Shown here: piece by piece, positions 39,559 to 48,417 of the stretch
Layout of the letters: the number at the start of each line of letters is the position of its first letter
Numbering within the stretch: the first letter of the stretch is position 1
Source: Cellulomonas pakistanensis
GTDB taxonomy: Bacteria > Actinomycetota > Actinomycetes > Actinomycetales > Cellulomonadaceae
DNA: 64,000 nucleotides
Assembly: GCF_016862755.1 (NCBI RefSeq)
Contig: NZ_BONO01000023.1
Location: 1-64,000 of the forward strand
Direction: 5' to 3'
Translations under genes and position numbers: made by a program
The notes under the pieces: generated by a model
Database searches by the model: none
Seen by the model: the letters and a program-made list of their open reading frames with translations, nothing else
Told to the model about the DNA's origin: nothing

Positions 39559-40197
39559 GTGACCGAGGTGCTCGACCGGCTCGCCGCCCACCGGCTGGTG
39601 CCCGTGGTGGTGCTCGACGAGGCCCGGGACGCAGGCCCGCTGGCGGACGCGCTGGTCGCCGGCGGCCTGCCCGTCGCCGAGGTGACCTTCCGGACCGCCG
39701 CGGCGGCCGACGCGATCCGGGCGATCGCGGACCGGGGCGGCGACGTCCTCGTCGGCGCGGGCACCGTCGTGACGCCTGCGCAGGTCGACGAGGCGGTCGC
39801 CGCCGGCGCGCGGTACCTCGTGTCGCCCGGCACGTCCCGCGCCGTCGTCGAGCGGGCGCAGGAGCACGGCGTGGCCGTCCTCCCCGGCGCGGTGACCGCG
39901 ACCGAGGTGCAGGCGGCGCTCGAGCTCGGGCTGGGCACGGTCAAGTTCTTCCCGGCCGGGACGTCCGGCGGCAGCGCGGCGATCGCGGCGCTCGCGGCCC
40001 CGTTCTCCGGGGTGCGGTTCGTGCCGACCGGCGGCGTGGGACCCGGCAACCTCGACCAGTACCTGGCGCTGCCGGCCGTCGCCGCCGTGGGCGGGTCGTG
40101 GATGGTGCCGCGCGACCGGGTCCGGGCCGGCGACCTCGACGGGGTCCGCAGCCTCGTCGCCGACGCCGTCGCGCTCGCCACCCGCCTGCGCCCCTGA
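39559..40197 (+). CDS. eda: 2-keto-3-deoxy-6-phosphogluconate (KDPG) / KHG aldolase
   Basis: 212 residues, one TIM barrel. The Schiff-base Lys129 lies in GLGTVKFFPAGTSGG, with Glu41 and Arg45 in VAEVTFRT and the phosphate loop PTGGVGPGN. It splits KDPG into pyruvate and glyceraldehyde 3-phosphate. GTG 39559 is preceded by AAGGAG. It is followed by the KDG kinase gene, giving the last two steps of hexuronate or deoxygluconate breakdown; the upstream dehydratases are not in the window. Confidence 0.93.
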   Translation: MTEVLDRLAAHRLVPVVVLDEARDAGPLADALVAGGLPVAEVTFRTAAAADAIRAIADRGGDVLVGAGTVVTPAQVDEAVAAGARYLVSPGTSRAVVERAQEHGVAVLPGAVTATEVQAALELGLGTVKFFPAGTSGGSAAIAALAAPFSGVRFVPTGGVGPGNLDQYLALPAVAAVGGSWMVPRDRVRAGDLDGVRSLVADAVALATRLRP

Positions 40198-40285
40198 GCC
40201 CGTCGCACCGGGCCCGTCCGCCCGCTCCGCCCCGCCGCCCGCACGCCGCCGCCGCACCCCGCCACCACCCCCGAGGAGCGCCCCG

Positions 40286-41386
40286 ATGCCCCTGCCGATC
40301 CGCCCCGCCGCCGACTGCCGCTACGACGCCGTCTCCCTCGGCGAGGTGATGCTCCGGCTCGACCCCGGCGAGGGTCGCATCCGCACAGCCCGGCAGTTCC
40401 GCGCCTGGGAGGGCGGCGGCGAGTACAACGTCGCCCGCGGCCTGCGCCGGGCGTTCGGCCTGCGCACGGCGGTCGTCACGGCGCTCGCGGACAACGAGGT
40501 CGGCCGCCTGGTGGAGGACCTGATCCTGACCGGCGGGGTCGACACGTCGTTCCTGCGCTGGGTGCCGTACGACGGCCTGGGGCGGGCGGCGCGCAACGGC
40601 CTCAACTTCACCGAGCGCGGGTTCGGCGTGCGCGGCGCGGTCGGGGTGAGCGACCGCGGGCACACCGCCGCCTCCCAGCTCGCGCCGGGCGACGTCGACT
40701 GGGACCACCTGTTCGGCGACCTGGGCGTCCGGTGGCTGCACACCGGTGGCATCTACGCGGCGCTGTCCGAGACGGCGGCCGAGACCGTCCTGGCCGCCGT
40801 CACGGCGGCGCGCAGGCACGGCACGGTCGTGTCCTACGACCTCAACTACCGGCCCAGCCTGTGGCGGGCGGTCGGCGGCCCCGCCCGCGCGCAGGAGGTC
40901 AACCGGGAGATCGCCCGGCACGTCGACGTGATGATCGGCAACGAGGAGGACTTCACCGCGGCGCTCGGGCTCGAGGTCGAGGGCGTCGACGAGCACCTGT
41001 CGGAGCTCGAGGTCGACGCGTTCGCCGCGATGATCGACCGCGCGGCGGCGGAGTTCGCCAACTTCCAGGTCGTCGCCACCACGCTGCGCGCCGTGCGCAG
41101 CGCGACCGTGAACGACTGGGGCGCGATCGCCTGGTCCCGCGACGAGGGCCTGGTCCGGGCCACCCACCGGCCCGGCCTGGAGATCCTGGACCGCGTCGGG
41201 GGTGGCGACTCGTTCGCGTCCGGGCTCGCCGCGGGCCTGCTGGACGGGCAGCCGCTCGCCACCGCCGTCGAGTGGGGCGCCGCGCACGGGGCGCTCGCGA
41301 TGACCACTCGCGGCGACACGACGATGGCGTCGAAGGCCGAGGTGCTCAAGCTCGCCGGCGGCGGCTCGGCCCGCGTCGACCGCTGA
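40286..41386 (+). CDS. kdgK: PfkB-family sugar kinase, probably 2-keto-3-deoxygluconate kinase
   Basis: 366 residues of the ribokinase/PfkB fold. The N-terminal LGEVMLRLDPGEGRI and GGGEYNVARGLRRAFG, and the C-terminal DRVGGGDSFASGLAAGLL with the catalytic Asp, are clear. Coupling with KDPG aldolase and an IclR regulator makes KDG kinase the best assignment; other PfkB substrates cannot be excluded from sequence alone. GAGGAGCG precedes ATG 40286. A strong terminator follows, shared with the convergent glpK gene. Confidence 0.87.
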   Translation: MPLPIRPAADCRYDAVSLGEVMLRLDPGEGRIRTARQFRAWEGGGEYNVARGLRRAFGLRTAVVTALADNEVGRLVEDLILTGGVDTSFLRWVPYDGLGRAARNGLNFTERGFGVRGAVGVSDRGHTAASQLAPGDVDWDHLFGDLGVRWLHTGGIYAALSETAAETVLAAVTAARRHGTVVSYDLNYRPSLWRAVGGPARAQEVNREIARHVDVMIGNEEDFTAALGLEVEGVDEHLSELEVDAFAAMIDRAAAEFANFQVVATTLRAVRSATVNDWGAIAWSRDEGLVRATHRPGLEILDRVGGGDSFASGLAAGLLDGQPLATAVEWGAAHGALAMTTRGDTTMASKAEVLKLAGGGSARVDR

Positions 41387-41403
41387 CCCGCGCCGGGCAC
41401 GGC

Positions 41404-41442
41404 GACGGCCCCGCCCCCTCGCAGCGAGGGGGCGGGGCCGTC
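41404..41442. terminator. Bidirectional terminator between kdgK and glpK
   Basis: A perfect 18-bp GC stem (41404-41421 with 41425-41442) and a 3-base loop lie between two convergent genes, 17 bp from each stop. Confidence 0.85.
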
Positions 41443-41459
41443 GTCCGAGCGGGTGCGGG

Positions 41460-42980
41460 TCAGCGCACGTCGTCGTCGACCCAGTCGAGGGTCTTCTGCA
41501 CGGCCTTCTTCCACAGGCGGTACTGCCGGTCGCGCTCGTCGGACCCGAGGTCCGGCGTCCAGCGCGCGCCCTCGGCCCAGTTGTCGCGGACGTCCTGCTC
41601 GCCGCTCCAGAAGCCGACCGCGATGCCCGCGGCGTACGCGGCGCCGAGCGCGGTGGTCTCCGCGACCTTCGGCCGGATGACCGGGACGTCGAGGATGTCG
41701 GCCTGGAACTGCATGAGCAGGTTGTTGGCGGTCATGCCGCCGTCCACCTTGAGCTCGGTCAGGTCGACGCCGGAGTCCGCGTTCATCGCGTCGAGCACCT
41801 CGCGGGTCTGGAAGGCGGTGGCCTCCAGCGCCGCGCGGGCGATGTGGTTGCGGTTGACGTACCGGGTCAGGCCGACGAGGGCGCCGCGGGCGTCGGACCG
41901 CCAGTACGGGGCGAACAGGCCGGAGAACGCCGGCACGAAGTACGCGCCGCCGTTGTCCTCGACCTTGGACGCCAGGTACTCGATGTCCGGGGCGTCGGTG
42001 AACATGCCGAGGTTGTCGCGCAGCCACTGCACGAGGGAGCCGGTGACGGCGATCGAGCCCTCGAGCGCGTAGACCTGCGGGGCGTCGCCGATCTTGTAGG
42101 CGACGGTGGTGAGCAGGCCGTTCTTCGACTGCACCGGCTCGGTGCCGGTGTTCAGCAGCATGAAGTTGCCGGTGCCGTAGGTGTTCTTGGCCGTGCCGAC
42201 CTCGAAGCACGCCTGGCCGAACGTCGCGGCCTGCTGGTCGCCGAGGATGCCGGCGATCGGCACGCCCGGGACGAACCCGCCCTGGCGCCCGTGGCCGTAG
42301 ACCTCGGAGGAGGACCGGATCTCCGGGAGCATCGACATCGGGATGCCCATCTCGGCGGCGATCTCCTCGTTCCAGGTGAGCGAGTCGACGTTCATCAGCA
42401 TGGTGCGCGAGGCGTTGGTGACGTCCGTGACGTGGATGCCGCCGTCGACGCCGCCGGTCATGTTCCACAGCACCCAGGAGTCGGTGTTGCCGAACGCGAG
42501 CTCGCCACGCTCCGCCTTCTCGCGGGCGCCCTCGACGTTGTCGAGGATCCAGCGGACCTTCGGGCCGGAGAAGTAGGTCGCCAGCGGCAGGCCGACGCGC
42601 TCCTTGTACCGCTCGGCGCCGCCGCCGAGGGCCGCGAGGTCGTCGCAGATCTTCTGCGTGCGGGTGTCCTGCCAGACGATCGCGTTGTAGACGGGCTGGC
42701 CGGTGGTCCGGTCCCAGACCACCGCGGTCTCGCGCTGGTTGGTGATGCCGACCGCGGCCAGGTCCGAGTGCGTCTTGTTCGCGCGGGACAGCGCGAGGCT
42801 GACGACCTCGCGGGTGTTCATCCAGATCTCGTTCGGGTCGTGCTCGACCCAGCCCGCCTTCGGGAAGATCTGCTGGTGCTCGGTCTGGCCCACGGACACG
42901 ATCTGGCCGCCGTGGTCGAAGATGATCGCCCGGGTCGAGGTGGTGCCCTGGTCGATCGCCATCACGTACTGCTCGGACAT
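41460..42980 (-). CDS. glpK: Glycerol kinase
   Basis: 506 residues, full length FGGY kinase. Signatures: [35 protein letters not shown], the ATPase loop [16 protein letters not shown] and [20 protein letters not shown]. It phosphorylates glycerol to sn-glycerol 3-phosphate. It lies after glpF on the same strand, but a strong hairpin separates the two, so glpK may have its own promoter in the 178-bp gap. It ends at a terminator shared with kdgK. Confidence 0.97.
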   Translation of the reverse strand: MSEQYVMAIDQGTTSTRAIIFDHGGQIVSVGQTEHQQIFPKAGWVEHDPNEIWMNTREVVSLALSRANKTHSDLAAVGITNQRETAVVWDRTTGQPVYNAIVWQDTRTQKICDDLAALGGGAERYKERVGLPLATYFSGPKVRWILDNVEGAREKAERGELAFGNTDSWVLWNMTGGVDGGIHVTDVTNASRTMLMNVDSLTWNEEIAAEMGIPMSMLPEIRSSSEVYGHGRQGGFVPGVPIAGILGDQQAATFGQACFEVGTAKNTYGTGNFMLLNTGTEPVQSKNGLLTTVAYKIGDAPQVYALEGSIAVTGSLVQWLRDNLGMFTDAPDIEYLASKVEDNGGAYFVPAFSGLFAPYWRSDARGALVGLTRYVNRNHIARAALEATAFQTREVLDAMNADSGVDLTELKVDGGMTANNLLMQFQADILDVPVIRPKVAETTALGAAYAAGIAVGFWSGEQDVRDNWAEGARWTPDLGSDERDRQYRLWKKAVQKTLDWVDDDVR

Positions 42981-43109
42981 GGGACTTCCTTCGCGTCGGT
43001 CTGCCCCGCCCGGGGGCGGGTGGCGGCACCGCGGGGGCGGCGCTGCCGGTGGACGGTGCGGCCTCGGGCCGCGACGTGCGTGCGGCGGGGTGCGCCGCGG
43101 GGGTGGTGC

Positions 43110-43145
43110 GGGCGCCCGTCCCCGCAGGGGTGGGGACGGGCGCCC
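43110..43145 (-). terminator. Terminator hairpin after glpF
   Basis: A perfect 14-bp stem (43110-43123 with 43132-43145) with an 8-base loop, 13 bp after the glpF stop and upstream of glpK. Confidence 0.75.
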
Positions 43146-43158
43146 GGTCAGGGGGGCG

Positions 43159-43905
43159 TCAGGCGACCCAGCCGACCGCCGCGGCCAGCAGGCCGCCGAG
43201 GATGCCGCCGACGGCGGGGCCGGCGACCGGGACCCAGGCGTACGCCCAGTCCGACGAGCCCTTGCCACGGATCGGCAGCAGGGCGTGCGCGATGCGGGGC
43301 CCCAGGTCACGGGCGGGGTTGATCGCGTACCCGGTCGGGCCACCGAGGCTGGCGCCGATCGCGACCACGACGAGCGCGACGCCGAGCGGACCGATCTGCG
43401 CGGGGGTGTTGCCGCTGATGACGACCCAGAACACCAGGACGAACGTCGCGACGACCTCGGTGAGGAAGTTCCAGCCGTAGGACCGCAGCTCCGGCCCGGT
43501 CGAGAACACCGCGAGCTTGATGCCGGGGTCCGCGTCCTGGTCGAAGTGCTTCTTGTAGGTGAGGAACGCGAGGGCCGCGCCGACCGCCGCTCCGGCGAAC
43601 TGCGCCGCGATGTACAGGAAGCCGTTGGCGGCGCTCACCTCGACGCCCGGGGCGAACTCGTCCTTGCCGGCTGCCCAGATGCCCAGCGTCACCGCGGGGT
43701 TGAGGTGCGCGCCGGACTGGAACGCCACGTACACGCCGGTGAAGACCGCGAGGCCCCAGCCGAAGTTGATCAGCAGCCAGCCGCCGCCGAACCCCTTCGT
43801 CTTCGGCAGGATCACGTTGGCGACCACGCCTGCACCGAGGAGGAGCAGCACGGTGGTGCCGAGGAACTCGGAGAGGACAGCATCTCCGATCGAGATGGAC
43901 TCCAC
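43159..43905 (-). CDS. glpF: Glycerol uptake facilitator (aquaglyceroporin)
   Basis: 248 residues with six membrane helices and both half-helix motifs: NPAV in [11 protein letters not shown] and NPAR in [12 protein letters not shown], where the Asp after the second NPAR marks glycerol facilitators rather than pure water channels. It lets glycerol diffuse in for phosphorylation by GlpK. It lies between glpD and glpK, all on the minus strand. Two GGTGGTAC direct repeats (43992-43999 and 44005-44012) lie upstream in the gap to glpD. Confidence 0.95.
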   Translation of the reverse strand: MESISIGDAVLSEFLGTTVLLLLGAGVVANVILPKTKGFGGGWLLINFGWGLAVFTGVYVAFQSGAHLNPAVTLGIWAAGKDEFAPGVEVSAANGFLYIAAQFAGAAVGAALAFLTYKKHFDQDADPGIKLAVFSTGPELRSYGWNFLTEVVATFVLVFWVVISGNTPAQIGPLGVALVVVAIGASLGGPTGYAINPARDLGPRIAHALLPIRGKGSSDWAYAWVPVAGPAVGGILGGLLAAAVGWVA

Positions 43906-44015
43906 AGTCGACCTCTTTCTGACGGACGTCGTTGTCTCGCAGGGCCCGCCCGGCCGAGGGTGGCCGGGCGGGGCGCGGCCGGGGGACCGCTGGTGGTACC
44001 GCTAGGTGGTACTGA

Positions 44016-45833
44016 TCATGTCCCTGCCGGGCCGGCGGTGGCAGGGGTGCTCGGGGACGAACCCGGCTTGGTGCCGGGCCGGACCGGCTCACCGCCGATC
44101 GGCAGCAGCGGCGCGAGGTCCTCCGCGGCGTCCCGCGCGGCCTGCGCGGCGGCGTCGTCGGGCTGCTCGGCGGCGGCGAACTCGGCCTGCGCGCGCTGCC
44201 GGTAGGCGTCGATCTCGCGGGCGCGGGTGGCATCGTCCCAGCCGAGCCGCGGCGCGATGACGTCCGCGATCTCGTCCAGCGCGGCGAGGCCCTTGTCCGC
44301 GACCTCGTAGTTGAGCCGGGTGCGGTGCATCAGGACGTCGTCGAGGTGCAGCGCGCCCTCGTGCGTGACGGCGTAGGCGATCTCGGCGCCGATGTACGCG
44401 GGGGCCGCGGCGAGCGGCTGCCCGAGCGACGGGTCCTCGTCCACCATCTCGAGCAGCTCGCCGAGCAGGGAGCCGTAGCGGTGCAGGAGGTGGTCCATGC
44501 GCCCGCGGTCCCAGCCGTACCGGCTGCCGATGTCGCGCGCCTGGCGCTGCAGGACCTCGAGGCCCTCGGCGCCGACCAGCGGGATCTTGTGCGTGATGGA
44601 CGGCAGCGTGGTGGCGCGGGAGCCGATCGCGAAGTCGACGGCGTCCTTGGCCATGACGCGGTAGGTGGTGAGCTTGCCGCCCGCGATGACCGTGAGGCCC
44701 GGCGTCGGGGAGGCCACGGTGTGCTCGCGGGACACCTTGGCGGAGGAGGTGCCCTCCTTGGTGCCCGGCTGCAGCAGCGGCCGCAGGCCGGCCCAGGTGC
44801 CGATGACGTCCTCGCGCGTGATCGGCCGGGACAGCACCGCGTTCGCGTGGTCGATGACGTAGTCGATGTCCTCGCTGGTGGCGACGGGGTGCACCAGGTC
44901 CTGCTCGTAGGGGGTGTCGGTCGTGCCGATCACCCAGTAGCGGGACCACGGGATCACGAACAGCACCGACTTCTCGGTCTGCAGGATCAGGCCGACGTTG
45001 CCGGCGATGCGGTCGCGCGGGACGACGATGTGGATGCCCTTGGACGCGAGCACGCGCAGGCCGCCCTCGGTGCCGGCGAGCGACTCGGTCTTCTCGGTCC
45101 ACACGCCGGTGGCGTTGATGACGTGCCGGGCGCGGACGGTCAGGTGCTCGCCCGTCTCCAGGTCGACCAGCTCGGCGCCGGTGACCGCGCCGCCCGACGT
45201 GGTCGTGAGGCCGACGACCTGCGTGCGGGAGGCCGCGTGCGCGCCGTACGAGGCGGCGGTGCGGATCAGGGTCGAGACCAGGCGCGCGTCGTCGACGTTG
45301 GCGTCCCAGTACTGGATCGCGCCGACGGCGGCGTCGTGCCGCAGGTCGGGGAACTTCCGCTCGAGGCCCTTGCGCGTGACGTGCTGGTGCAGCGGCATGG
45401 CGCGCTTGCGGCCGTTGACGCTCGCGAGCGTGTCGTACAGCGCGATGCCGGCGCCGACGTACGCGCGCTCCCACACCCGGTTCTCCAGCGGGTAGAGGAA
45501 CGGCACGGGCTTGACCAGGTGCGGCGCCAGGTCGCTGATCAGCAGGTCGCGCTCGGTCAGCGCCTCGCGCACCAGGTGGAAGTCGAGCATCTGCAGGTAG
45601 CGCAGGCCGCCGTGCACGAGCTTGCTCGACCGGCTGGACGTGCCCGACGCCCAGTCCTGGGCGTCGATGACGGCGGTGGACAGGCCGCGGGTCACCGCGT
45701 CCAGCGCGATGCCGGCGCCGGTGACGCCGCCGCCGATGACGAGGACGTCGAGCTCCGGCCCGCCCTCCGTGGTCGCTCGCAGGGCCGCCAGCGCGTCGTC
45801 ACGCAGGCGAGGGGTCAGTGCTGCGGTCCTCAT
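44016..45833 (-). CDS. glpD: Glycerol-3-phosphate dehydrogenase, FAD-dependent
   Basis: 605 residues. The FAD-binding motif is VLVIGGGVTGAGIALDAVTRG, followed by SSRSSKLVHGGLRYLQ, and the C-terminal DAO_C domain is present. It oxidises glycerol 3-phosphate to dihydroxyacetone phosphate at the membrane, feeding electrons to the respiratory chain. ATG 45833 has GGAGCTGAC upstream. It is divergent from a SorC-type regulator gene; a 9-bp inverted repeat lies between them. The C-terminal 40 residues are Ala/Pro-rich. Confidence 0.95.
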   Translation of the reverse strand: MRTAALTPRLRDDALAALRATTEGGPELDVLVIGGGVTGAGIALDAVTRGLSTAVIDAQDWASGTSSRSSKLVHGGLRYLQMLDFHLVREALTERDLLISDLAPHLVKPVPFLYPLENRVWERAYVGAGIALYDTLASVNGRKRAMPLHQHVTRKGLERKFPDLRHDAAVGAIQYWDANVDDARLVSTLIRTAASYGAHAASRTQVVGLTTTSGGAVTGAELVDLETGEHLTVRARHVINATGVWTEKTESLAGTEGGLRVLASKGIHIVVPRDRIAGNVGLILQTEKSVLFVIPWSRYWVIGTTDTPYEQDLVHPVATSEDIDYVIDHANAVLSRPITREDVIGTWAGLRPLLQPGTKEGTSSAKVSREHTVASPTPGLTVIAGGKLTTYRVMAKDAVDFAIGSRATTLPSITHKIPLVGAEGLEVLQRQARDIGSRYGWDRGRMDHLLHRYGSLLGELLEMVDEDPSLGQPLAAAPAYIGAEIAYAVTHEGALHLDDVLMHRTRLNYEVADKGLAALDEIADVIAPRLGWDDATRAREIDAYRQRAQAEFAAAEQPDDAAAQAARDAAEDLAPLLPIGGEPVRPGTKPGSSPSTPATAGPAGT

Positions 45834-45919
45834 GTCAGCTCCATCGCGGTCTTGCTCTGGCGGCCGCCGGTGCCCTGGCCGCGGGCGCTCGTGGCCCCGC
45901 AGACTGGGACCTCGGTCCT

Positions 45920-45954
45920 GTCTGTTCGCTATCGTCGTCACGACACGAACAGAC
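45920..45954. promoter_or_regulatory. Inverted repeat between glpD and the SorC-type regulator gene
   Basis: GTCTGTTCG-N17-CGAACAGAC (45920-45928, 45946-45954) is a perfect 9-bp inverted repeat whose spacer contains a -10-like TATCGT (45930-45935) for the regulator gene. It is the best candidate operator for both divergent units. Confidence 0.6.
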
Positions 45955-45966
45955 GCGCAACCGCAG

Positions 45967-45980
45967 TGCACGAATGTGCA
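45967..45980. promoter_or_regulatory. Second palindrome in the glpD-regulator gap
   Basis: TGCAC-GAAT-GTGCA, 13 bp beyond the larger inverted repeat on the regulator side. It may be a further operator or part of the mRNA leader. Confidence 0.4.
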
Positions 45981-46024
45981 GGGACCGAGGTCCCGCATCC
46001 GACCCGACGAGGAGGTCGCGGACG

Positions 46025-47041
46025 ATGACCGACCGGGAGCAGGACGTGCTGCGCGCCGCGTCCATGTACTACCTGCAGGACGTCAAGATGGAGGTCATCG
46101 CCCGGCACCTGCACACGTCCCGCTCGACCGTGTCCCGCCTGCTCAAGCGGGCCCGCGAGACCGGGCTCGTCGAGATCACGCTGCGGCCGTCGAGCACGCG
46201 CGCGCCCAGCCTCGGGCGGTCGATCTCCGCCGCGTTCGGCATCGACACCTACGTGGTGCCGGTCCCGGACTCCGGCGAGCCCGCCGACACGCTCGACCAG
46301 GTGGCGCGCGCGACCGCCCGCCTGCTCGCCTCCTGGTTCGACTCCGACATGATCCTGGGCGTCGCCTGGGGCACGACGCTCGCCGCGGTGTCGCGCCGGC
46401 TGCCGCCCAAGGCCACCCACGGCAGTGTCGTCGTGCAGCTCAACGGCGCGGCCAACACCCGCACCTCCGGCATCGAGTACGCCAGCGACCTGATCGCCTC
46501 GTTCGGGAGCGCGTTCGGCGCGACCGTGCACCACTTCCCGGTGCCGGCGTTCTTCGACTACCCCGAGACCAAGCAGGCGATGTGGCGCGAGCGGTCCGTG
46601 CGCCGGGTGCTCGACGAGCAGGCGCGCGCCGACATCGCCCTGTTCTCCGTCGGCTCGGTGACCGGCACCGTGCCGAGCCACGTGTACTCCGCCGGCTACC
46701 TGGACGAGGACGACGTCGAGCTGCTGCACGAGCAGTCGGTGGTGGGCGACGTCTGCACGGTGTTCCTGCGCGCCGACGGGTCCTGGCAGGACGTGCCGCT
46801 CAACGCCCGGGCCACCGGTCCGTCGCCCGAGCAGCTCCGGCGGATCCCGCGGCGGCTGTGCGCGGTCGCCGGGGACAACAAGGCGGTGCCGCTGCTCGCC
46901 GCGCTGCGGGCGGGCACGATGACCGACCTCGTGGTCGACGAGCGCACCGCCGCGCGGCTGCTGGAGATCGCGCGGGGCGGGGGGCCGCGGGGCCGGGCCG
47001 GGGCCGGCGGCGGTGCCGGGGCCCGCGAAACGTCCCGGTGA
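46025..47041 (+). CDS. SorC/DeoR-type sugar-binding transcription regulator
   Basis: 338 residues. A short N-terminal helix-turn-helix (about 5-50: RAASMYYLQDVKMEVIARHLHTSRSTVSRLLKRA) precedes the large SorC-type sugar-phosphate-binding domain (about 55-310, with GVAWGTTLAAVSRRLP and VGSVTGTVPSHVYSAGYL). It lies divergent from glpD, so it should control glycerol catabolism, with glycerol 3-phosphate as a likely effector; that is inferred. The usual glycerol repressor GlpR is of another (DeoR) type. ATG 46025 has GAGGAGG upstream. Confidence 0.88.
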   Translation: MTDREQDVLRAASMYYLQDVKMEVIARHLHTSRSTVSRLLKRARETGLVEITLRPSSTRAPSLGRSISAAFGIDTYVVPVPDSGEPADTLDQVARATARLLASWFDSDMILGVAWGTTLAAVSRRLPPKATHGSVVVQLNGAANTRTSGIEYASDLIASFGSAFGATVHHFPVPAFFDYPETKQAMWRERSVRRVLDEQARADIALFSVGSVTGTVPSHVYSAGYLDEDDVELLHEQSVVGDVCTVFLRADGSWQDVPLNARATGPSPEQLRRIPRRLCAVAGDNKAVPLLAALRAGTMTDLVVDERTAARLLEIARGGGPRGRAGAGGGAGARETSR

Positions 47042-47052
47042 CGCGCGGCTGC

Positions 47053-47058
47053 TAGCGT
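47053..47058 (+). promoter_or_regulatory. -10 box of a leaderless promoter (tetR-type gene)
   Basis: TAGCGT followed after eight bases by ATG 47067, immediately after the SorC-type gene. Confidence 0.5.
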
Positions 47059-47066
47059 CCGCCCGC

Positions 47067-47756
47067 ATGACGGCCCCCACGCCCGACGCGGCGCGTCCCG
47101 CCGCCCGGCCGGGGCGCCCGCGGGCCGGCGACGGGCGCGACACCCGCGGCGACGTGCTCGCCGCGGCGGCGGCCCTGTTCAGCAGCGTCGGCTACACGGC
47201 GACCTCGACGTACGCGATCGCCGAGCGGGCGGGCGTGCGGCAGGCGTCGATCTACCACCACTTCCGCGGCAAGGACGTCCTGCTGCGCACCCTGCTGCTC
47301 GACACCGTGCGGCCGTCCCTCGACCTGGCCGACGAGCTGCTCGACGCGCCCGGTGACCCCGCCGCCCGGCTGTGGGCGCTGTGCGACGCCGACGCCCGGT
47401 GGCTCGCGGACGGCCCGGTGAACATCGGCGGGCTCATGCGCCTGCCCGAGGTCGAGGGCGCCGCGTTCGCCGAGTTCCGCCAGGAGCGGGACCGGCTGCG
47501 CGCGCGGTACGACGCCCTGGTCGCGGCCGTGCTCGGGCGGCCGGCGGAGGAGCGGCCCGCCGAGGCGACCCTCGTGTTCGGGCTGGTGGAGTGCGTCATC
47601 ACGGCGCGGCGCACCGGCGGCGCGGAGGCGGTGCGCGGGCTGGCCCCGCTGGTCGCGGACGCGGCGCTGCGGGCGCTCGGCGTGGACGGCGCGGCGCTGG
47701 CGCGCGCACGGGCGGCGGCCGCCGAGCTGGTGCCGGTCGTGCCGGCGGCCGGCTGA
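47067..47756 (+). CDS. TetR-family transcription regulator
   Basis: 229 residues. A basic Pro/Arg-rich tail leads into the TetR helix-turn-helix (about 27-75: GDVLAAAAALFSSVGYTATSTYAIAERAGVRQASIYHHFRGKDVLLRTLL), with a helical ligand domain behind. GLVECVITARRTGG near the C-terminus is typical of plain TetR members. No adjacent target is obvious; the neighbours are a SorC-type gene and an acetyltransferase. Confidence 0.9.
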   Translation: MTAPTPDAARPAARPGRPRAGDGRDTRGDVLAAAAALFSSVGYTATSTYAIAERAGVRQASIYHHFRGKDVLLRTLLLDTVRPSLDLADELLDAPGDPAARLWALCDADARWLADGPVNIGGLMRLPEVEGAAFAEFRQERDRLRARYDALVAAVLGRPAEERPAEATLVFGLVECVITARRTGGAEAVRGLAPLVADAALRALGVDGAALARARAAAAELVPVVPAAG

Positions 47757-47837
47757 CGGTCCGCGGAGCGCCGGGCCGCGGCCGGCGGCACGGGCGCGCG
47801 GGCGTGGACCGGCGGGCGTCGGTGCAGGTCCGCGTCG

Positions 47838-47843
47838 TAGGTT
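47838..47843 (+). promoter_or_regulatory. -10 box of a leaderless promoter (acetyltransferase gene)
   Basis: TAGGTT followed after six bases by GTG 47850. Confidence 0.5.
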
Positions 47844-47849
47844 GGGCGC

Positions 47850-48395
47850 GTGACCGACCCCGCCGCGCCCTCGTCGCCCGTCCCCGCAGCCGCCCCGGCC
47901 TACCGCGTGCGACCGGCGCGCCCGGCGGACGTCCGCGGGATCCGCGACCTGGTGCAGCCGTACGCCGACGAGCGGATCCTGCTGGCCAAGGAGCTGGTCG
48001 GGTACTACGAGGCGATCCAGGAGTTCCAGGTCGCCGAGGCCGAGGACGGCACGCTGATCGGCTGCGGCGCCCTGCACGTCATGTGGCAGGACCTCGCCGA
48101 GATCCGCACGCTGGCCGTCGCCCGGCAGTGGCGGGGCCGCGGCGTCGGGCACGCCCTGCTCGAGGGGCTGACCGCGCGGGCGCAGGAGCTCGGGCTGCGC
48201 CGGCTGTTCTGCCTGACGTTCGAGGTCGACTTCTTCGAGGCGCACGGCTGGGGCACCATCCCGGGCCCGGCGGTGCCGCCCGAGGTGTATGCCGAGCTGC
48301 TGCGGTCGCACGACGACGGCGTGGCCGAGTTCCTCGACCTGGCGCGGGTGAAGCCGAACACGCTCGGCAACACCCGGATGATCGTCGACCTGTAG
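47850..48395 (+). CDS. Amino-acid N-acetyltransferase, GNAT fold (ArgA-like)
   Basis: 181 residues. YRVRPARPADVRGIRDLVQPYADERILLAKELVGYYEAIQEF and the acetyl-CoA loop VARQWRGRGVGHALLEGL are typical of the short stand-alone N-acetylglutamate synthases of actinobacteria. HGWGTI and VKPNTLGNTRMIVDL at the end match the same group. It probably makes N-acetylglutamate for arginine synthesis. No other arginine gene lies nearby. Convergent with mutY, 22 bp apart. Confidence 0.87.
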   Translation: MTDPAAPSSPVPAAAPAYRVRPARPADVRGIRDLVQPYADERILLAKELVGYYEAIQEFQVAEAEDGTLIGCGALHVMWQDLAEIRTLAVARQWRGRGVGHALLEGLTARAQELGLRRLFCLTFEVDFFEAHGWGTIPGPAVPPEVYAELLRSHDDGVAEFLDLARVKPNTLGNTRMIVDL

Positions 48396-48417
48396 GCGCG
48401 CGCGGCGCCGGCGGGCG

